From: Enterobacterales bacterium
GTDB lineage: Bacteria; Pseudomonadota; Gammaproteobacteria; Enterobacterales; Enterobacteriaceae
NCBI GenBank assembly: GCA_003864575.1
Contig: BHES01000019.1
Span: 1 to 42,174 of the forward strand
Direction: 5' to 3'
Length of the DNA: 42,174 nt
The position numbers were made by a program, and so were the translations under genes. The notes under the pieces were generated by a model. The model did not search any database. It worked only from the letters and a program-made list of their open reading frames with translations, and was not told the DNA's origin. Below are positions 31,397 to 39,920 of this stretch, piece by piece (the stretch's first letter is position 1; each line of letters begins with the position of its first letter).

Positions 31397-31427
31397 AAAG
31401 ATCGGAAATAATCACTATTGATGTTCA

Positions 31428-31449
31428 GCCGGTACCCTTTTGTACCGGC
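31428..31449 (+). other. Stem-loop between ptsN and rapZ
   Basis: GCCGGTAC and GTACCGGC form a perfect 8-bp stem with a CCTTTT loop, 31 bp after the ptsN stop. It lacks a clear U tract, so it is more likely an attenuating or stabilising hairpin than a full terminator. Confidence 0.5.
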
Positions 31450-31528
31450 AAGATTTTGCCAATGACGGTTCCCGGTTAGCTTGTCGGGGAAGTAAATTCT
31501 GAACACTGAATTGCAGGGGAGTGACAAC

Positions 31529-32383
31529 ATGGTGCTGATGATTGTCAGCGGCCGTTCCGGTTCCGGGAAGTCAGTGGCTTTACGGGCACTGGAAGATATG
31601 GGTTTTTACTGCGTGGACAATCTGCCGGTGGTCTTACTGCCTCAGCTTGCCCAAACCCTCGCCGACCGCAACACGTCTGCCGCCGTCAGTATCGACGTGC
31701 GTAACATGCCGGAAAATCCGGAAATTGTCGACCACGCGATGGCGCAGTTGCCGGAGAGCTTTTCGCCGCAATTGCTGTTCCTCGATGCCGATCGCAATAC
31801 GCTGATCCGCCGTTACAGCGACACCCGTCGGCTGCATCCTCTTTCCAGTAAAAACCTCTCGCTCGAAAGCGCCATTGATGAAGAAGCCGATCTGCTGGAA
31901 CCTTTGCGTTCTTCCGCCGATCTCATCATCGATACCTCAGAGATGTCAGTGCACGAACTGGCTGAAATGCTGCGCGCACGCCTGCTCGGTAAACGTGAGC
32001 GCGAGCTGACCATGGTGTTTGAGTCATTTGGCTTCAAGCATGGCATTCCAATCGATGCCGACTACGTGTTTGACGTGCGCTTCCTGCCGAACCCTCACTG
32101 GGATCCCAAGCTGCGCCCGATGACAGGCTTGGACAAACCCGTGGCGGCGTTCCTTGACCGCCATACCGAAGTGCACAATTTCATATACCAGACCCGTAGC
32201 TACCTCGAACAATGGCTGCCGATGCTGGAAACCAATAACCGCAGTTATCTGACGGTCGCCATCGGCTGTACCGGCGGGAAACACCGCTCGGTGTATGTCG
32301 CAGAACAACTGGCCGACTACTTCCGTTCCCGCGGGAAGAACGTGCAATCCCGCCATCGCACGCTGGAAAAACGTAAATCATGA
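31529..32383 (+). CDS. rapZ: RNase adapter protein RapZ
   Basis: RapZ binds the sRNAs GlmY and GlmZ and delivers GlmZ to RNase E, tuning glucosamine-6-phosphate synthase. ATG 31529 ([15 protein letters not shown]) gives 284 residues, as in E. coli; an in-frame ATG six codons upstream is not conserved. The N-terminal domain has Walker [19 protein letters not shown]; the C-terminal RNA-binding domain has [18 protein letters not shown] and a basic end [10 protein letters not shown]. The stop overlaps npr as ATGA. Confidence 0.98.
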   Translation: MVLMIVSGRSGSGKSVALRALEDMGFYCVDNLPVVLLPQLAQTLADRNTSAAVSIDVRNMPENPEIVDHAMAQLPESFSPQLLFLDADRNTLIRRYSDTRRLHPLSSKNLSLESAIDEEADLLEPLRSSADLIIDTSEMSVHELAEMLRARLLGKRERELTMVFESFGFKHGIPIDADYVFDVRFLPNPHWDPKLRPMTGLDKPVAAFLDRHTEVHNFIYQTRSYLEQWLPMLETNNRSYLTVAIGCTGGKHRSVYVAEQLADYFRSRGKNVQSRHRTLEKRKS

Positions 32384-32652
32384 CGGTAAAGCAAACGGTA
32401 GAGATCAAAAACAGGCTGGGGATGCATGCCCGCCCGGCGATGAAATTGTTTGAGCTGGTACAGAGCTTTGAGTCAGAAGTGATGCTGCGTAACGACGCAG
32501 GCATTGAAGCGGAAGCCAGCAGCGTGATCGCGCTACTGATGCTCGATTCCCCGAAAGGCCAGAAAATAGAGATCGAGGCCACTGGCCCCGATGAAGCCGA
32601 GGCGCTGAGTGCCGTCGCGAATCTGATCAATTCCGGTTTTGATGAGGATTAA
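32380..32652 (+). CDS. npr: Nitrogen-PTS phosphocarrier protein NPr
   Basis: NPr (PtsO) is the HPr-like carrier between PtsP and PtsN. The 90 residues carry the phospho-His16 motif GMHARPAMK, the family's second conserved block [18 protein letters not shown], and a C-terminal helix. Its start overlaps the rapZ stop by 4 bp. It closes the core cluster; the next gene, beyond a repeat, is convergent. Confidence 0.97.
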   Translation: MTVKQTVEIKNRLGMHARPAMKLFELVQSFESEVMLRNDAGIEAEASSVIALLMLDSPKGQKIEIEATGPDEAEALSAVANLINSGFDED

Positions 32653-32654
32653 GC

Positions 32655-32789
32655 CCCTCGCATTTTAGCCAAAGTCATTGGCGTTGCAGCAAGGCAGCAA
32701 GCGAGAGAATCCCGATGAGCTGACATCAGTCAGTGATTCGGGTGAACGAACGCCGCTAACGCAGTTGCAGCGTCAAGGCCGCAGGCTAA
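32655..32789. repeat. Intergenic imperfect palindromic repeat, Yersinia/Serratia type
   Basis: The whole gap between npr and the convergent PRD regulator resembles a repeated intergenic element I remember from Yersinia and Serratia genomes. Its centre, AATCCCGATGAGCTGACAT through GTCAGTGATTCGGGTGA, is a strong imperfect palindrome (CCCGA/TCGGG and CTGAC/GTCAG arms). Arms with GTTGCAGC-like ends flank it. It could serve as a bidirectional RNA 3' end. Copy number cannot be seen here, and the class name is uncertain. Confidence 0.6.
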
Positions 32790-32790
32790 A

Positions 32791-34710
32791 TTAGATTCGG
32801 CTCAGGCAATCGATAGCAATAGCCTTGAAGCTTTCGAAGTTAGAACTGCTCAACAAACGGCTCATCGACCGTTCCCGCACAAAGGTCACAAACAGCTCGT
32901 AAATCGCCATTGCCTCTTCGTAATCCGCTTTGCTGATCGCCAGCAGGAAAATCACGTGCGCCGTTTCCCCCTCTCCCCACGCAATGCCCTGCGGTGACAA
33001 CAGCGTGATCACCACGGTTTTCTTTGCCAGCAAACCGAGTGAATGCGGCAATGCAATGCCCTCACCCAACATCGTGGAAACGATCTCTTCACGCTCCACC
33101 ACCGATGGATAGAACTCGGCATCGACATAACCCTCCTCTTCCAACTGAATGCAAACCTTACGAAACAGCTGGGCCTGCGTCATCGGTTCGTCAATGATCA
33201 TAAAATGTTTTTCGTCGAAAAACTTCTCCAACATGTAGGGCCGGGTGCGGTCCACTAACACTAGTTTCCCCAATTGCTCCATCTGGTATTCCGTCGGGAA
33301 AGGCGACAGCACGACCACCGGTTTATTTTTTTCACTGATACGCGCGTTGGAGATAATAAAGTCTTCGTCGATGTGTCCGAGCTTTTCGTAGTCGCGCAAA
33401 GAGACCACCTGCGTCACCACCAACTGCGGATATTTGCGGCTGATCTGCGCCTGGATCATGCGGATTGTCGAGTTGCCGGTATCACACACCAGCATCACCT
33501 GCGGATGGCGCTGGTAACCGATGTTGTAATGCCGCTCCAGCCCCACGCCAATATGCAGCACCAAAAAACCAATTTCGTTCTCACTGAGCGAATACGGCGT
33601 GTATTTACCCCAGCTGGAGACCGCCGCCAGCGTCACGTCGTAGGCCATCGGATAGTGCTGCTTGATGTTGCCGAGCAGAGGATTGGGAATATTAATCTGA
33701 TATTTGACCCGGGTGATCATCGTTTTGATGTGGGTCAGCAGGTCAGCGCGAAGCTGCTTATCACCTTGTAAATCATAGTTATAGTGCGCATTAATGTACG
33801 AGAGAATGTAATCCACCAGCGATTCATCATCGTCAGCATTAATGTCGGTCGGCAAAATGTTCTGCACCCGTCGCGCCGCAATATTGACCCGCAAATAGGC
33901 CTCTTCTGCCGCCGGGATCTCTTTACCCACCAGCGCTTTCAGCTCAGCCGCCAAACGCACAGAGACCTGCCGTACGGCCGGATCGCCCTCTTCCGCATCG
34001 AAATCGGTCAACGGATAGCCGCCGGTAATACGTTTGATGGCCACCGCGCAGTAAAGGATCAGGTACTGTTCGCCTTCGTCGGTCAGTTGAATTGACGACT
34101 GAGCCAGCAGCTGATGCATAAAATCGGTGAGCGGCGCGAGAGCCTCACGCTCCAAACTTTCGGTTTTCAGCAGCGGATTGGTCTGCTCTTCGCCATCAAG
34201 CTGGAATAGCAAATCGGTCAGACAGGCGCGGATAGCCAACTCAGCGCCGAACAGCTTCATGCCATAACGCGGCTTGGTTTCAATGCTCAGGTGATAGCGC
34301 GCCAGATGCTCCCTGACCTCAGCCATATCATTTTGCAGGGTTCCCCGGCTGACAAACCATTCATCGGCCAGATCTTCCAGCTTGAGTGAAAAAGCTGAGG
34401 TCAAAAAGCGTATTAGCAGGTAATTCACCCGCTCAGGGGCAGTACGTGGGGTTGGGCTGATACGGCGGTTATTGGTTTCTTGCAGGGCGCTGAACAGCGT
34501 CGGATCGTCAATTTTAAGCTGATACCCGCTGCCGCGGTTGTGCACGAACGACGCGCCGTACTGCACCATGATTTCATTGAGCGCGGTAATATCGGCACGC
34601 ACCGTGCGCGTCGAGACATCCAGTCGTTTCGCCAGTTCATCTTGGGGTAGCGTTTCAGCCTGTAGCGCATCAAATAAATGGGCTAATCGTTGATAGGGAA
34701 ATCTCACCAT
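32791..34710 (-). CDS. PRD-containing transcription regulator with EIIB- and EIIA-like domains (BglG/MtlR type)
   Basis: Probable regulator of the adjacent catabolic genes. Order in 639 residues: N-terminal HTH (about 5-65, with ELAKRLDVSTRTVRADI), a second Mga-type HTH (about 90-165), PRD1 (about 185-290), PRD2 (about 300-400), an EIIB-like domain with Cys in MLVCDTGNST (about 405-495), and an EIIA type-2 domain (about 500-639) with His556 in GIALPHSL. PRD2 keeps both expected His (LLTHIKTM and LVLHIGVG); PRD1 reads LILYCAVAIKRI, lacking its second one. The HTH makes DNA binding, not RNA antitermination, likely. PTS phosphorylation should set its activity. The ligand is unknown. Confidence 0.88.
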   Translation of the reverse strand: MVRFPYQRLAHLFDALQAETLPQDELAKRLDVSTRTVRADITALNEIMVQYGASFVHNRGSGYQLKIDDPTLFSALQETNNRRISPTPRTAPERVNYLLIRFLTSAFSLKLEDLADEWFVSRGTLQNDMAEVREHLARYHLSIETKPRYGMKLFGAELAIRACLTDLLFQLDGEEQTNPLLKTESLEREALAPLTDFMHQLLAQSSIQLTDEGEQYLILYCAVAIKRITGGYPLTDFDAEEGDPAVRQVSVRLAAELKALVGKEIPAAEEAYLRVNIAARRVQNILPTDINADDDESLVDYILSYINAHYNYDLQGDKQLRADLLTHIKTMITRVKYQINIPNPLLGNIKQHYPMAYDVTLAAVSSWGKYTPYSLSENEIGFLVLHIGVGLERHYNIGYQRHPQVMLVCDTGNSTIRMIQAQISRKYPQLVVTQVVSLRDYEKLGHIDEDFIISNARISEKNKPVVVLSPFPTEYQMEQLGKLVLVDRTRPYMLEKFFDEKHFMIIDEPMTQAQLFRKVCIQLEEEGYVDAEFYPSVVEREEIVSTMLGEGIALPHSLGLLAKKTVVITLLSPQGIAWGEGETAHVIFLLAISKADYEEAMAIYELFVTFVRERSMSRLLSSSNFESFKAIAIDCLSRI

Positions 34711-34770
34711 AATCCTTCCAGTCAGTGGTTACCGTAGAACATCAATTTTCAGACCCTGTTAAATAACAAG

Positions 34771-34797
34771 GCGGGATGACAAAAAACGTCACCCCGC
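34771..34797 (-). terminator. Possible terminator after the catabolic gene set
   Basis: GCGGGATGAC and GTCACCCCGC form a 10-bp stem with one mismatch and a 7-nt loop, 40 bp past the lactonase stop and before the regulator gene. No strong T-run follows on the minus strand, so it may be only partial. Confidence 0.45.
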
Positions 34798-34836
34798 ACC
34801 CGTTATTCACACTGAGTCAGTTCAGTGCCTGACTTA

Positions 34837-36027
34837 TCAGGGAACAATCACCATTTGCGACGGACTGCCCACCGGCGTGTAGTCATCAACAAAGGTCAGT
34901 TTACCGCTGCTAGCGGAAACATTGAATTTAGTGATGTTATCGCTTCGTTGATTCATTGCGTAAATGTATTTTCCATCCGGTGAGAAGTTTATGGTCCGCG
35001 GGTAGTCACCACGGGTCCAGATTTCCTCACCAAAGGTCATCGCGCCTTCACCGGTGACATTGATTTGCGCAATGCTGTTGTGCAGACGGTTTGCCACGTA
35101 GAGATGACGTCCGTCTTTGCTCAGCACGATACCGGCGGCAAAGTTAGTGCCTTTGAAGTTAGCCGGTAACGACGACAGCACATGCAGCTGCGTCAACGTA
35201 CCTTTGGCGCTGTCAAAGCGATAGCTGGTCAGCGTCGAGGCCTCTTCATTGATCAGGAAGACCACTTTACCGTTCGGATGGAACACGAAATGACGCGGAC
35301 CGGCACCCGGTGAAGAGGCACTAATGAAAGCCGGATCGTTAGGTGTCAATTTGCCGTCATCCAGTTTCCACTGATAAATCCGGTCCAGGCCAAGATCGGT
35401 GGAAAAGGCAAATTTACCGCTCGGGTCTGTGGCAATCATGTGAGCATGAGGGCCGTTATGGTCACTGGCGGCAAAGCTCCCTTCAACAGCGGCCTCGGGC
35501 TTCGAGGCACCGGCCGGGCCAGCATCCTGCTGATGATCGCTGGCTTCACCCAACTTTCCGCTGGCATCTACCGGGAAAGTCGCCACGACGCCGCTGATGT
35601 AGTTCGCCACCAGCAGGTGATCGCCTTTTGGCGTTAGCGACAGATAAACCGGGCCTCCTCCCTGAGAATCTACCTGATTAATCAGCGTCAGGCTGCCGTC
35701 CTGCGGGTTGATTTTATAGGCCGCAATGGCGCCGTTTTTCCCGCCGTTGTAATTATCTATTTCATTGCCGATAAACAGCGTTTTACCGTCGTGGCTGGCA
35801 ACCATCTGAGCTTGGTTTGGCAACTGGCTGACCAGCACCCGGTCAGTCAGCGCGCCGGTTTTACTGTCAAATTTGAAGCGATAAACGCCTTCACCATTGG
35901 GATTATAGGTGCCGACGTAAGCGAAATGATGGGTTTGCGTCATGGCTTTTTCTGCTGCGTAAAGCGGCGTGGCGGACATCGCCAGCATCGCGGATGTTAA
36001 ACCTGAAATCAGTAACCAGTTTCTCAT
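34837..36027 (-). CDS. Secreted seven-bladed beta-propeller lactonase-family protein
   Basis: The start at ATG 36027 is chosen because GAGG lies 7 nt upstream and the next residues form a signal peptide (MRNWLLISGLTSAM, cleavage near LYA-A, residue 24-25). The mature protein has repeated blade motifs (YVGTYNPNGEGVYRF, LLVANYISGVVATFPVD, HLYVANRLHNSIAQI, YIYAMNQRSDNI) of the YbhE/Pgl lactonase family, 396 residues in all. Cytoplasmic Pgl (6-phosphogluconolactonase) lacks a signal peptide, so this one probably acts on a non-phosphorylated lactone in the periplasm. That is inference. It follows the aldolase-like gene by 130 bp. Confidence 0.82.
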   Translation of the reverse strand: MRNWLLISGLTSAMLAMSATPLYAAEKAMTQTHHFAYVGTYNPNGEGVYRFKFDSKTGALTDRVLVSQLPNQAQMVASHDGKTLFIGNEIDNYNGGKNGAIAAYKINPQDGSLTLINQVDSQGGGPVYLSLTPKGDHLLVANYISGVVATFPVDASGKLGEASDHQQDAGPAGASKPEAAVEGSFAASDHNGPHAHMIATDPSGKFAFSTDLGLDRIYQWKLDDGKLTPNDPAFISASSPGAGPRHFVFHPNGKVVFLINEEASTLTSYRFDSAKGTLTQLHVLSSLPANFKGTNFAAGIVLSKDGRHLYVANRLHNSIAQINVTGEGAMTFGEEIWTRGDYPRTINFSPDGKYIYAMNQRSDNITKFNVSASSGKLTFVDDYTPVGSPSQMVIVP

Positions 36028-36157
36028 ACATTTCCTCAATTTAAAGGGATTGCCAGACAAACGCGAGAGTCCTGCGCCGCCCATAACAGGGACGGACACA
36101 GGGTGTTTAACAGCGCAGACAGCTCACAGCGCGGAAGGAAATGCGGTTGGTGAAACC

Positions 36158-36898
36158 TTAGCCGATCAGCTTTTTAACACTGGCCAGCAGGGTTCTGACG
36201 TCGTCAGGGCGGGTATTACCGCTGGCGCTGTCGATAATCGAGCTATAGATGTGCGGGATGATTTTGCTCACTCCCGCTTCCAGCGCGATTTCCATAATCG
36301 GTTCGAAGTTTTCAAGATCGATTCCGCCGGTCGGCTCCAACCAGAAGTCATGCTCCGCACAGGCACGGGCCACGGCAGCAAATTCATCACGGGTTTTGAG
36401 GCCGCCCATCGGGAAATATTTGACCGAGCTGCCGCCCATGTCTTTGAGCAATGCAATGGCCGTTTCTACCGGCACAATAGCGTCAGCCGCGGTGCAACTC
36501 AGCGGCCCGGTGTTGATTTTCACCCAGCCCACTTTACCGGTTGGCGAGATCAAACCATTAACGACGCTGTCATTCTGGCCAAGCAACGCACGGCTAGTAC
36601 CCACGCCGGTGAACACCTGGTTAACATGCTGTGGCTGAATTTGTCCGGAGATCTGGCTGACCATCAGGGACTGACGCGGGTCGCCGGCTCCCAGGCCGAC
36701 AGACAATGCGTTCTCAATCAGCGCGGCGTACTCTTTCATGTCCGCGACGGCGCTCGGCACATCTGCATAATTTTTTGACAATACGCCGACCAGTACGTGG
36801 CCCTCAGCGGCCTCATAAATATCACGGGCATTGTCTTTGGAACCGGCAAGTACGTTCAGGCAGACGCGGTCACGGTAGAAATTCGGGGTCAGCTTCAT
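36158..36898 (-). CDS. DgaF/KDPG-aldolase-like protein (EF_0839 family)
   Basis: DgaF in Salmonella splits 2-keto-3-deoxy-6-phosphogluconate to pyruvate and glyceraldehyde 3-phosphate in D-glucosaminate use. This 246-residue relative has a TIM-barrel-like pattern. The likely Schiff-base Lys160 lies in SSVKYFPMGGLKTRDEF, matching the KFFP-type motif of KDPG aldolases, and LEPTGGIDLEN follows. Its start overlaps the upstream PLP-enzyme stop as ATGA, so both act together. It could take a related 2-keto-3-deoxy acid; phosphorylation of the substrate is not proven. Confidence 0.85.
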   Translation of the reverse strand: MKLTPNFYRDRVCLNVLAGSKDNARDIYEAAEGHVLVGVLSKNYADVPSAVADMKEYAALIENALSVGLGAGDPRQSLMVSQISGQIQPQHVNQVFTGVGTSRALLGQNDSVVNGLISPTGKVGWVKINTGPLSCTAADAIVPVETAIALLKDMGGSSVKYFPMGGLKTRDEFAAVARACAEHDFWLEPTGGIDLENFEPIMEIALEAGVSKIIPHIYSSIIDSASGNTRPDDVRTLLASVKKLIG

Positions 36899-38028
36899 GC
36901 TTTTTCTCCGTTAAAAAGTTGTTTGAAACGCGCGGCGACAATGGCGAGCTGTGGCGGTGTTACGCTGCGCACGTCCACTTCAACCTTGCCTTCGTTGGCA
37001 CGGTAGCCGCGGAAATAAATGGCGATATCGCCGTTTTTCATCGCTTCGACGATGGCCTTGGTTTTCCAGCCCAGCACGGCTTCATCAAAAGTGATCTCGG
37101 TACGCGCAATGTCGCGTCCGGCGCTGTCCCATACGACACGTCCGGTTACGCCGTTGATTTGATTCAGGCTTTCGATAAATGGCGTCATCTTGTCGACCAT
37201 CTCCTGACCGGTGGTTTTTGGCAGCGTGATGTAGCTTTCTATCGCCTGCGTCAGGCCGAGAATGCCCTCTTTGCCGACTTTCATGGCACGACCGATGCCG
37301 TTGGACTGCAATTTCACCCATTCGACATACTGCTGTTTACCGACCACCAGACCGCTGGTCGGCCCTTCGATGGCTTTCGCACCGCTGTAAATCACCAGAT
37401 CTGCGCCCATTTCGTAATAGCAGGTCAGATCCTCTTCAGCTGCCGCATCAACGATCAGCGGCACATTGTGTTCGCGCGCCACGGCCGCAGCTTCTGCGAC
37501 AGAGAGAATGCTTTTTTGCACTGAGTGGTGCGATTTGATGTACAAAATAGCGGCAGTTCGCGGCGTAATGCAGGCGGCGAGCTGTGCTGGCGAACATTCG
37601 TTGGCATACCCGGCTTCGACCACTTTCCCGCCGCCCAGCATGACCATCGTGCCTACCGGTGCGCCGAAGTTAACGTTGTGGCCTTTTGGCAGCACGATAT
37701 CGTGAGGCACTTCCAGTGGCGCGGCGTGCAGGTTTTCCAGCAACCACGCGTTATCTTTGACGATCACCGCAGCCACAGATTGCGCCATACCGGACGATGC
37801 GCAGGAGACTACCACCGCATTCTCAACGCCCAGCAATTTCGCAATATAGGCGCCGGTTTTGTTGACCACATCTTTCATCTCGAAAAAGTGATTCAGGCCG
37901 GTATTTACGACATCAGCCACTTCCGGGCGCGGGGTGGAAACCCCCAAAATCGTCATACGGCCGGAGGCATTAATGACCTGCTTAAGACCGTATTTTTCGT
38001 ATAGCGACTGCTCAGACTTCGAAGACAT
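36895..38028 (-). CDS. SelA/DgaE-like PLP-dependent lyase (probable amino-sugar-acid ammonia-lyase)
   Basis: The family resembles SelA and DgaE, the D-glucosaminate-6-phosphate ammonia-lyase of Salmonella, which yields 2-keto-3-deoxygluconate 6-phosphate. ATG 38028 (MSSKSEQSLYEKYGLKQVIN), with AAGGA 9 nt upstream, gives 377 residues; the frame runs on upstream inside the amidohydrolase gene. The PLP fold is shown by VVVSCASSGMAQSVA (about 72-86), PLIVDAAAEEDL with Asp194, and DLVIYSGAKAIEGP with the likely Schiff-base Lys218. It overlaps the amidohydrolase by 17 bp and the aldolase-like gene by 4 bp. Confidence 0.87.
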   Translation of the reverse strand: MSSKSEQSLYEKYGLKQVINASGRMTILGVSTPRPEVADVVNTGLNHFFEMKDVVNKTGAYIAKLLGVENAVVVSCASSGMAQSVAAVIVKDNAWLLENLHAAPLEVPHDIVLPKGHNVNFGAPVGTMVMLGGGKVVEAGYANECSPAQLAACITPRTAAILYIKSHHSVQKSILSVAEAAAVAREHNVPLIVDAAAEEDLTCYYEMGADLVIYSGAKAIEGPTSGLVVGKQQYVEWVKLQSNGIGRAMKVGKEGILGLTQAIESYITLPKTTGQEMVDKMTPFIESLNQINGVTGRVVWDSAGRDIARTEITFDEAVLGWKTKAIVEAMKNGDIAIYFRGYRANEGKVEVDVRSVTPPQLAIVAARFKQLFNGEKA

Positions 38029-39151
38029 GATTTGATTTTCCTTCATCAGTGAATAAGGTAACGCCCGCCACCACGGCAGCCAGTGGCACCAGGAGTTGCT
38101 CACCGGTGACTGACTGGCCTTCAGAATCGAGGAACACCTTGGGCGCATGTTGGATTTCAAACAGCGTCAGGTCGGCGTCAGCGCCAACCTCAAGGCGTCC
38201 TTTGGACGGCAGGCGGAGCGCGTCAGCCACGTTGCAGGTGACGCATTCGATCACTTGTTCCAACGAAAGGCCGACGGTAAAGAATTTGGACATCACGGTC
38301 GCCAGACTGTGGACCGGCCCGCTAACACGGTTGCGGCAATAGATGTCAGAGCTGATGGTGTTCGGCACGATGCCCTGTGCAATCGCCAGTCTGGCCACTT
38401 CAAAGCTGAAGCTGGCACTGCCGTGACCGACATCGAGCAATACGCCGCGGCCGATCGCACGTTTGACTGAGCCACGCAGTACGCCTTCCGGGGACAAAAT
38501 GCGATTTGGTTTACCGTTGTAGCAGTGGGTGATGATGTCGCCTGAGGTCAGCAAATCGGTGATCTCATCGAGGTCCGGCGGGTTGTTGCCAATGTGAACC
38601 ATCAGCGGCAGATCATTATTTTCCTGCTGGATCTCTTTGGCGCGAACTAACGGTTTTATTCCATTTTTGCCCACCACGCTGCTGCTCATGCGCGCTTTAA
38701 TACCGATAATAAAATCAGGGTTGCGGGCGATGGAGTCGCGCACAGCCGCTTTGTCGATCTGGTCCATGTCGGCCAGTTCGTTTTGCGTAACAATGCCGGT
38801 ACGGGCAATATTCAAGAAGGCGAGGACGTTGGTTTTGGCCTCGCGGGTTAGCTGATAGAAATCATCGACGTCGTTAGCGCCGGTACTGCCCGCATCCACC
38901 ACGGTGGTGACGCCGCTCGCGACGCCAACAAGGTCGGGCTCGTCATGATAAATCGGCGATTTCATGTAGCAGTGAACGTGGGAGTCAATCCACCCGGCGC
39001 TGGCGTAAACCTGGCCGTGCAGGTCGAGAATTTGTGTGGCGGTCGCGCCGCTGTCGAGCTGGCCGGTGGCGGCAATTTTACCGTCAAGGATGGCAATATC
39101 GGTCAGGCTGCCGTCGGGGCGCTTTGCCTGGCGGATTATCAGATCATACAT
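38012..39151 (-). CDS. Amidohydrolase/deacetylase family metalloenzyme (EF_0837/AHA_3915 type)
   Basis: This is a member of the amidohydrolase superfamily (cog3964 group). ATG 39151 (MYDLIIRQAK), with GGAG 8 nt upstream, gives 379 residues. Metal ligands are visible: His58 and His60 in DSHVHCY, Lys152 in GIKARMS (carbamylation site), His186 in MVHIGNN, His209 in ITHCYNG, and Asp269 in ISSDIYC. Relatives were annotated as dihydroorotases; some instead hydrolyse acetylated alpha-hydroxy acids in vitro. In this operon an N- or O-deacylase acting before the PLP lyase is the best guess. The true substrate is unknown. Confidence 0.86.
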   Translation of the reverse strand: MYDLIIRQAKRPDGSLTDIAILDGKIAATGQLDSGATATQILDLHGQVYASAGWIDSHVHCYMKSPIYHDEPDLVGVASGVTTVVDAGSTGANDVDDFYQLTREAKTNVLAFLNIARTGIVTQNELADMDQIDKAAVRDSIARNPDFIIGIKARMSSSVVGKNGIKPLVRAKEIQQENNDLPLMVHIGNNPPDLDEITDLLTSGDIITHCYNGKPNRILSPEGVLRGSVKRAIGRGVLLDVGHGSASFSFEVARLAIAQGIVPNTISSDIYCRNRVSGPVHSLATVMSKFFTVGLSLEQVIECVTCNVADALRLPSKGRLEVGADADLTLFEIQHAPKVFLDSEGQSVTGEQLLVPLAAVVAGVTLFTDEGKSNHVFEV

Positions 39152-39239
39152 ACGCTTTTCTCCGTACTCTTTTCTCAGTGGCACCAGACGTCAGGAAAAA
39201 AACCTGACGTCTGATTTAACTGCTTATTTACTGCTGTTC

Positions 39240-39887
39240 TTACAGGGCTACCGGGTAAATCGCACCCAGGATCATGGCACCCAGAATCGCACCACCGGTG
39301 ATCGGTTTCTGCCAGATATAGAACACCAGCGCACCGAGCAGCGAGCCCAAGCCGATAGGAATGGAGGCCGCCATCGCAGACAGAATAATCAATGGACCGA
39401 GGAAACGGCCTGAGGCGTTACCGGCCCCCATCATTACGTCTGCACCGTAGGTCGAATTACTCTGGTTGATAGTAAATTTACGCGCCAGAATAATGATGTA
39501 ACCCACTGCCAGTCCCAGAATCAGACCGGTGAGCAGTGATGCCGCAAAGTTCGCGACCGGGAAAATGATCCCCGCACCCAGCAACATTGCCGGAACGCCA
39601 AGGCCGATACCGGTCTGGATAGCGCCGCCAATGTCGAGAATCCCCACCAGAGAACCTTCGATAATACGGGCAAACAGGAAGCTGGCACCGAAGGCCGCCA
39701 CCGCGCCGTATACGCCGGTATCCATGCCCGAACGCAGCATTGAGACAAACGCTACTTCGTTAAAAGCACCAATGCCGTACAGGTAATACATGTGTGTCCC
39801 GGCAAACACCCCAGAGGAAAGTAACCCAACGAAAATTGGGAACGACCACTCGGCGTACCAGAAATTACTTTTGGCTTGTTCTTCCAT
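39240..39887 (-). CDS. DUF4310 family polytopic membrane protein (EF_0832/EF_0833 type)
   Basis: This uncharacterised membrane protein of 215 residues has about six hydrophobic helices rich in Gly/Ala, such as FPIFVGLLSSGVFAG, GVPAMLLGAGIIFPVAN and GLILGLAVGYIIILA. The start at 39887 fits a GGAG 9 nt upstream better than the ATG two codons earlier (39893). It is always seen, to my knowledge, beside DUF4311, DUF4312 and an SFCGS protein, which suggests one transport complex. No PTS EIIC signature is seen. It lies 33 bp after DUF4311. Confidence 0.85.
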   Translation of the reverse strand: MEEQAKSNFWYAEWSFPIFVGLLSSGVFAGTHMYYLYGIGAFNEVAFVSMLRSGMDTGVYGAVAAFGASFLFARIIEGSLVGILDIGGAIQTGIGLGVPAMLLGAGIIFPVANFAASLLTGLILGLAVGYIIILARKFTINQSNSTYGADVMMGAGNASGRFLGPLIILSAMAASIPIGLGSLLGALVFYIWQKPITGGAILGAMILGAIYPVAL

Positions 39888-39920
39888 TGTCATAAGCTCC
39901 AGTTCTATTTATTTGCGAAC

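Noticed and set aside
35969-37524. Long plus-strand frames opposite the aldolase-like and PLP-enzyme genes
   Set aside because: They are antisense to genes with intact catalytic motifs and overlapping starts and stops; composition is that of a shadow frame.
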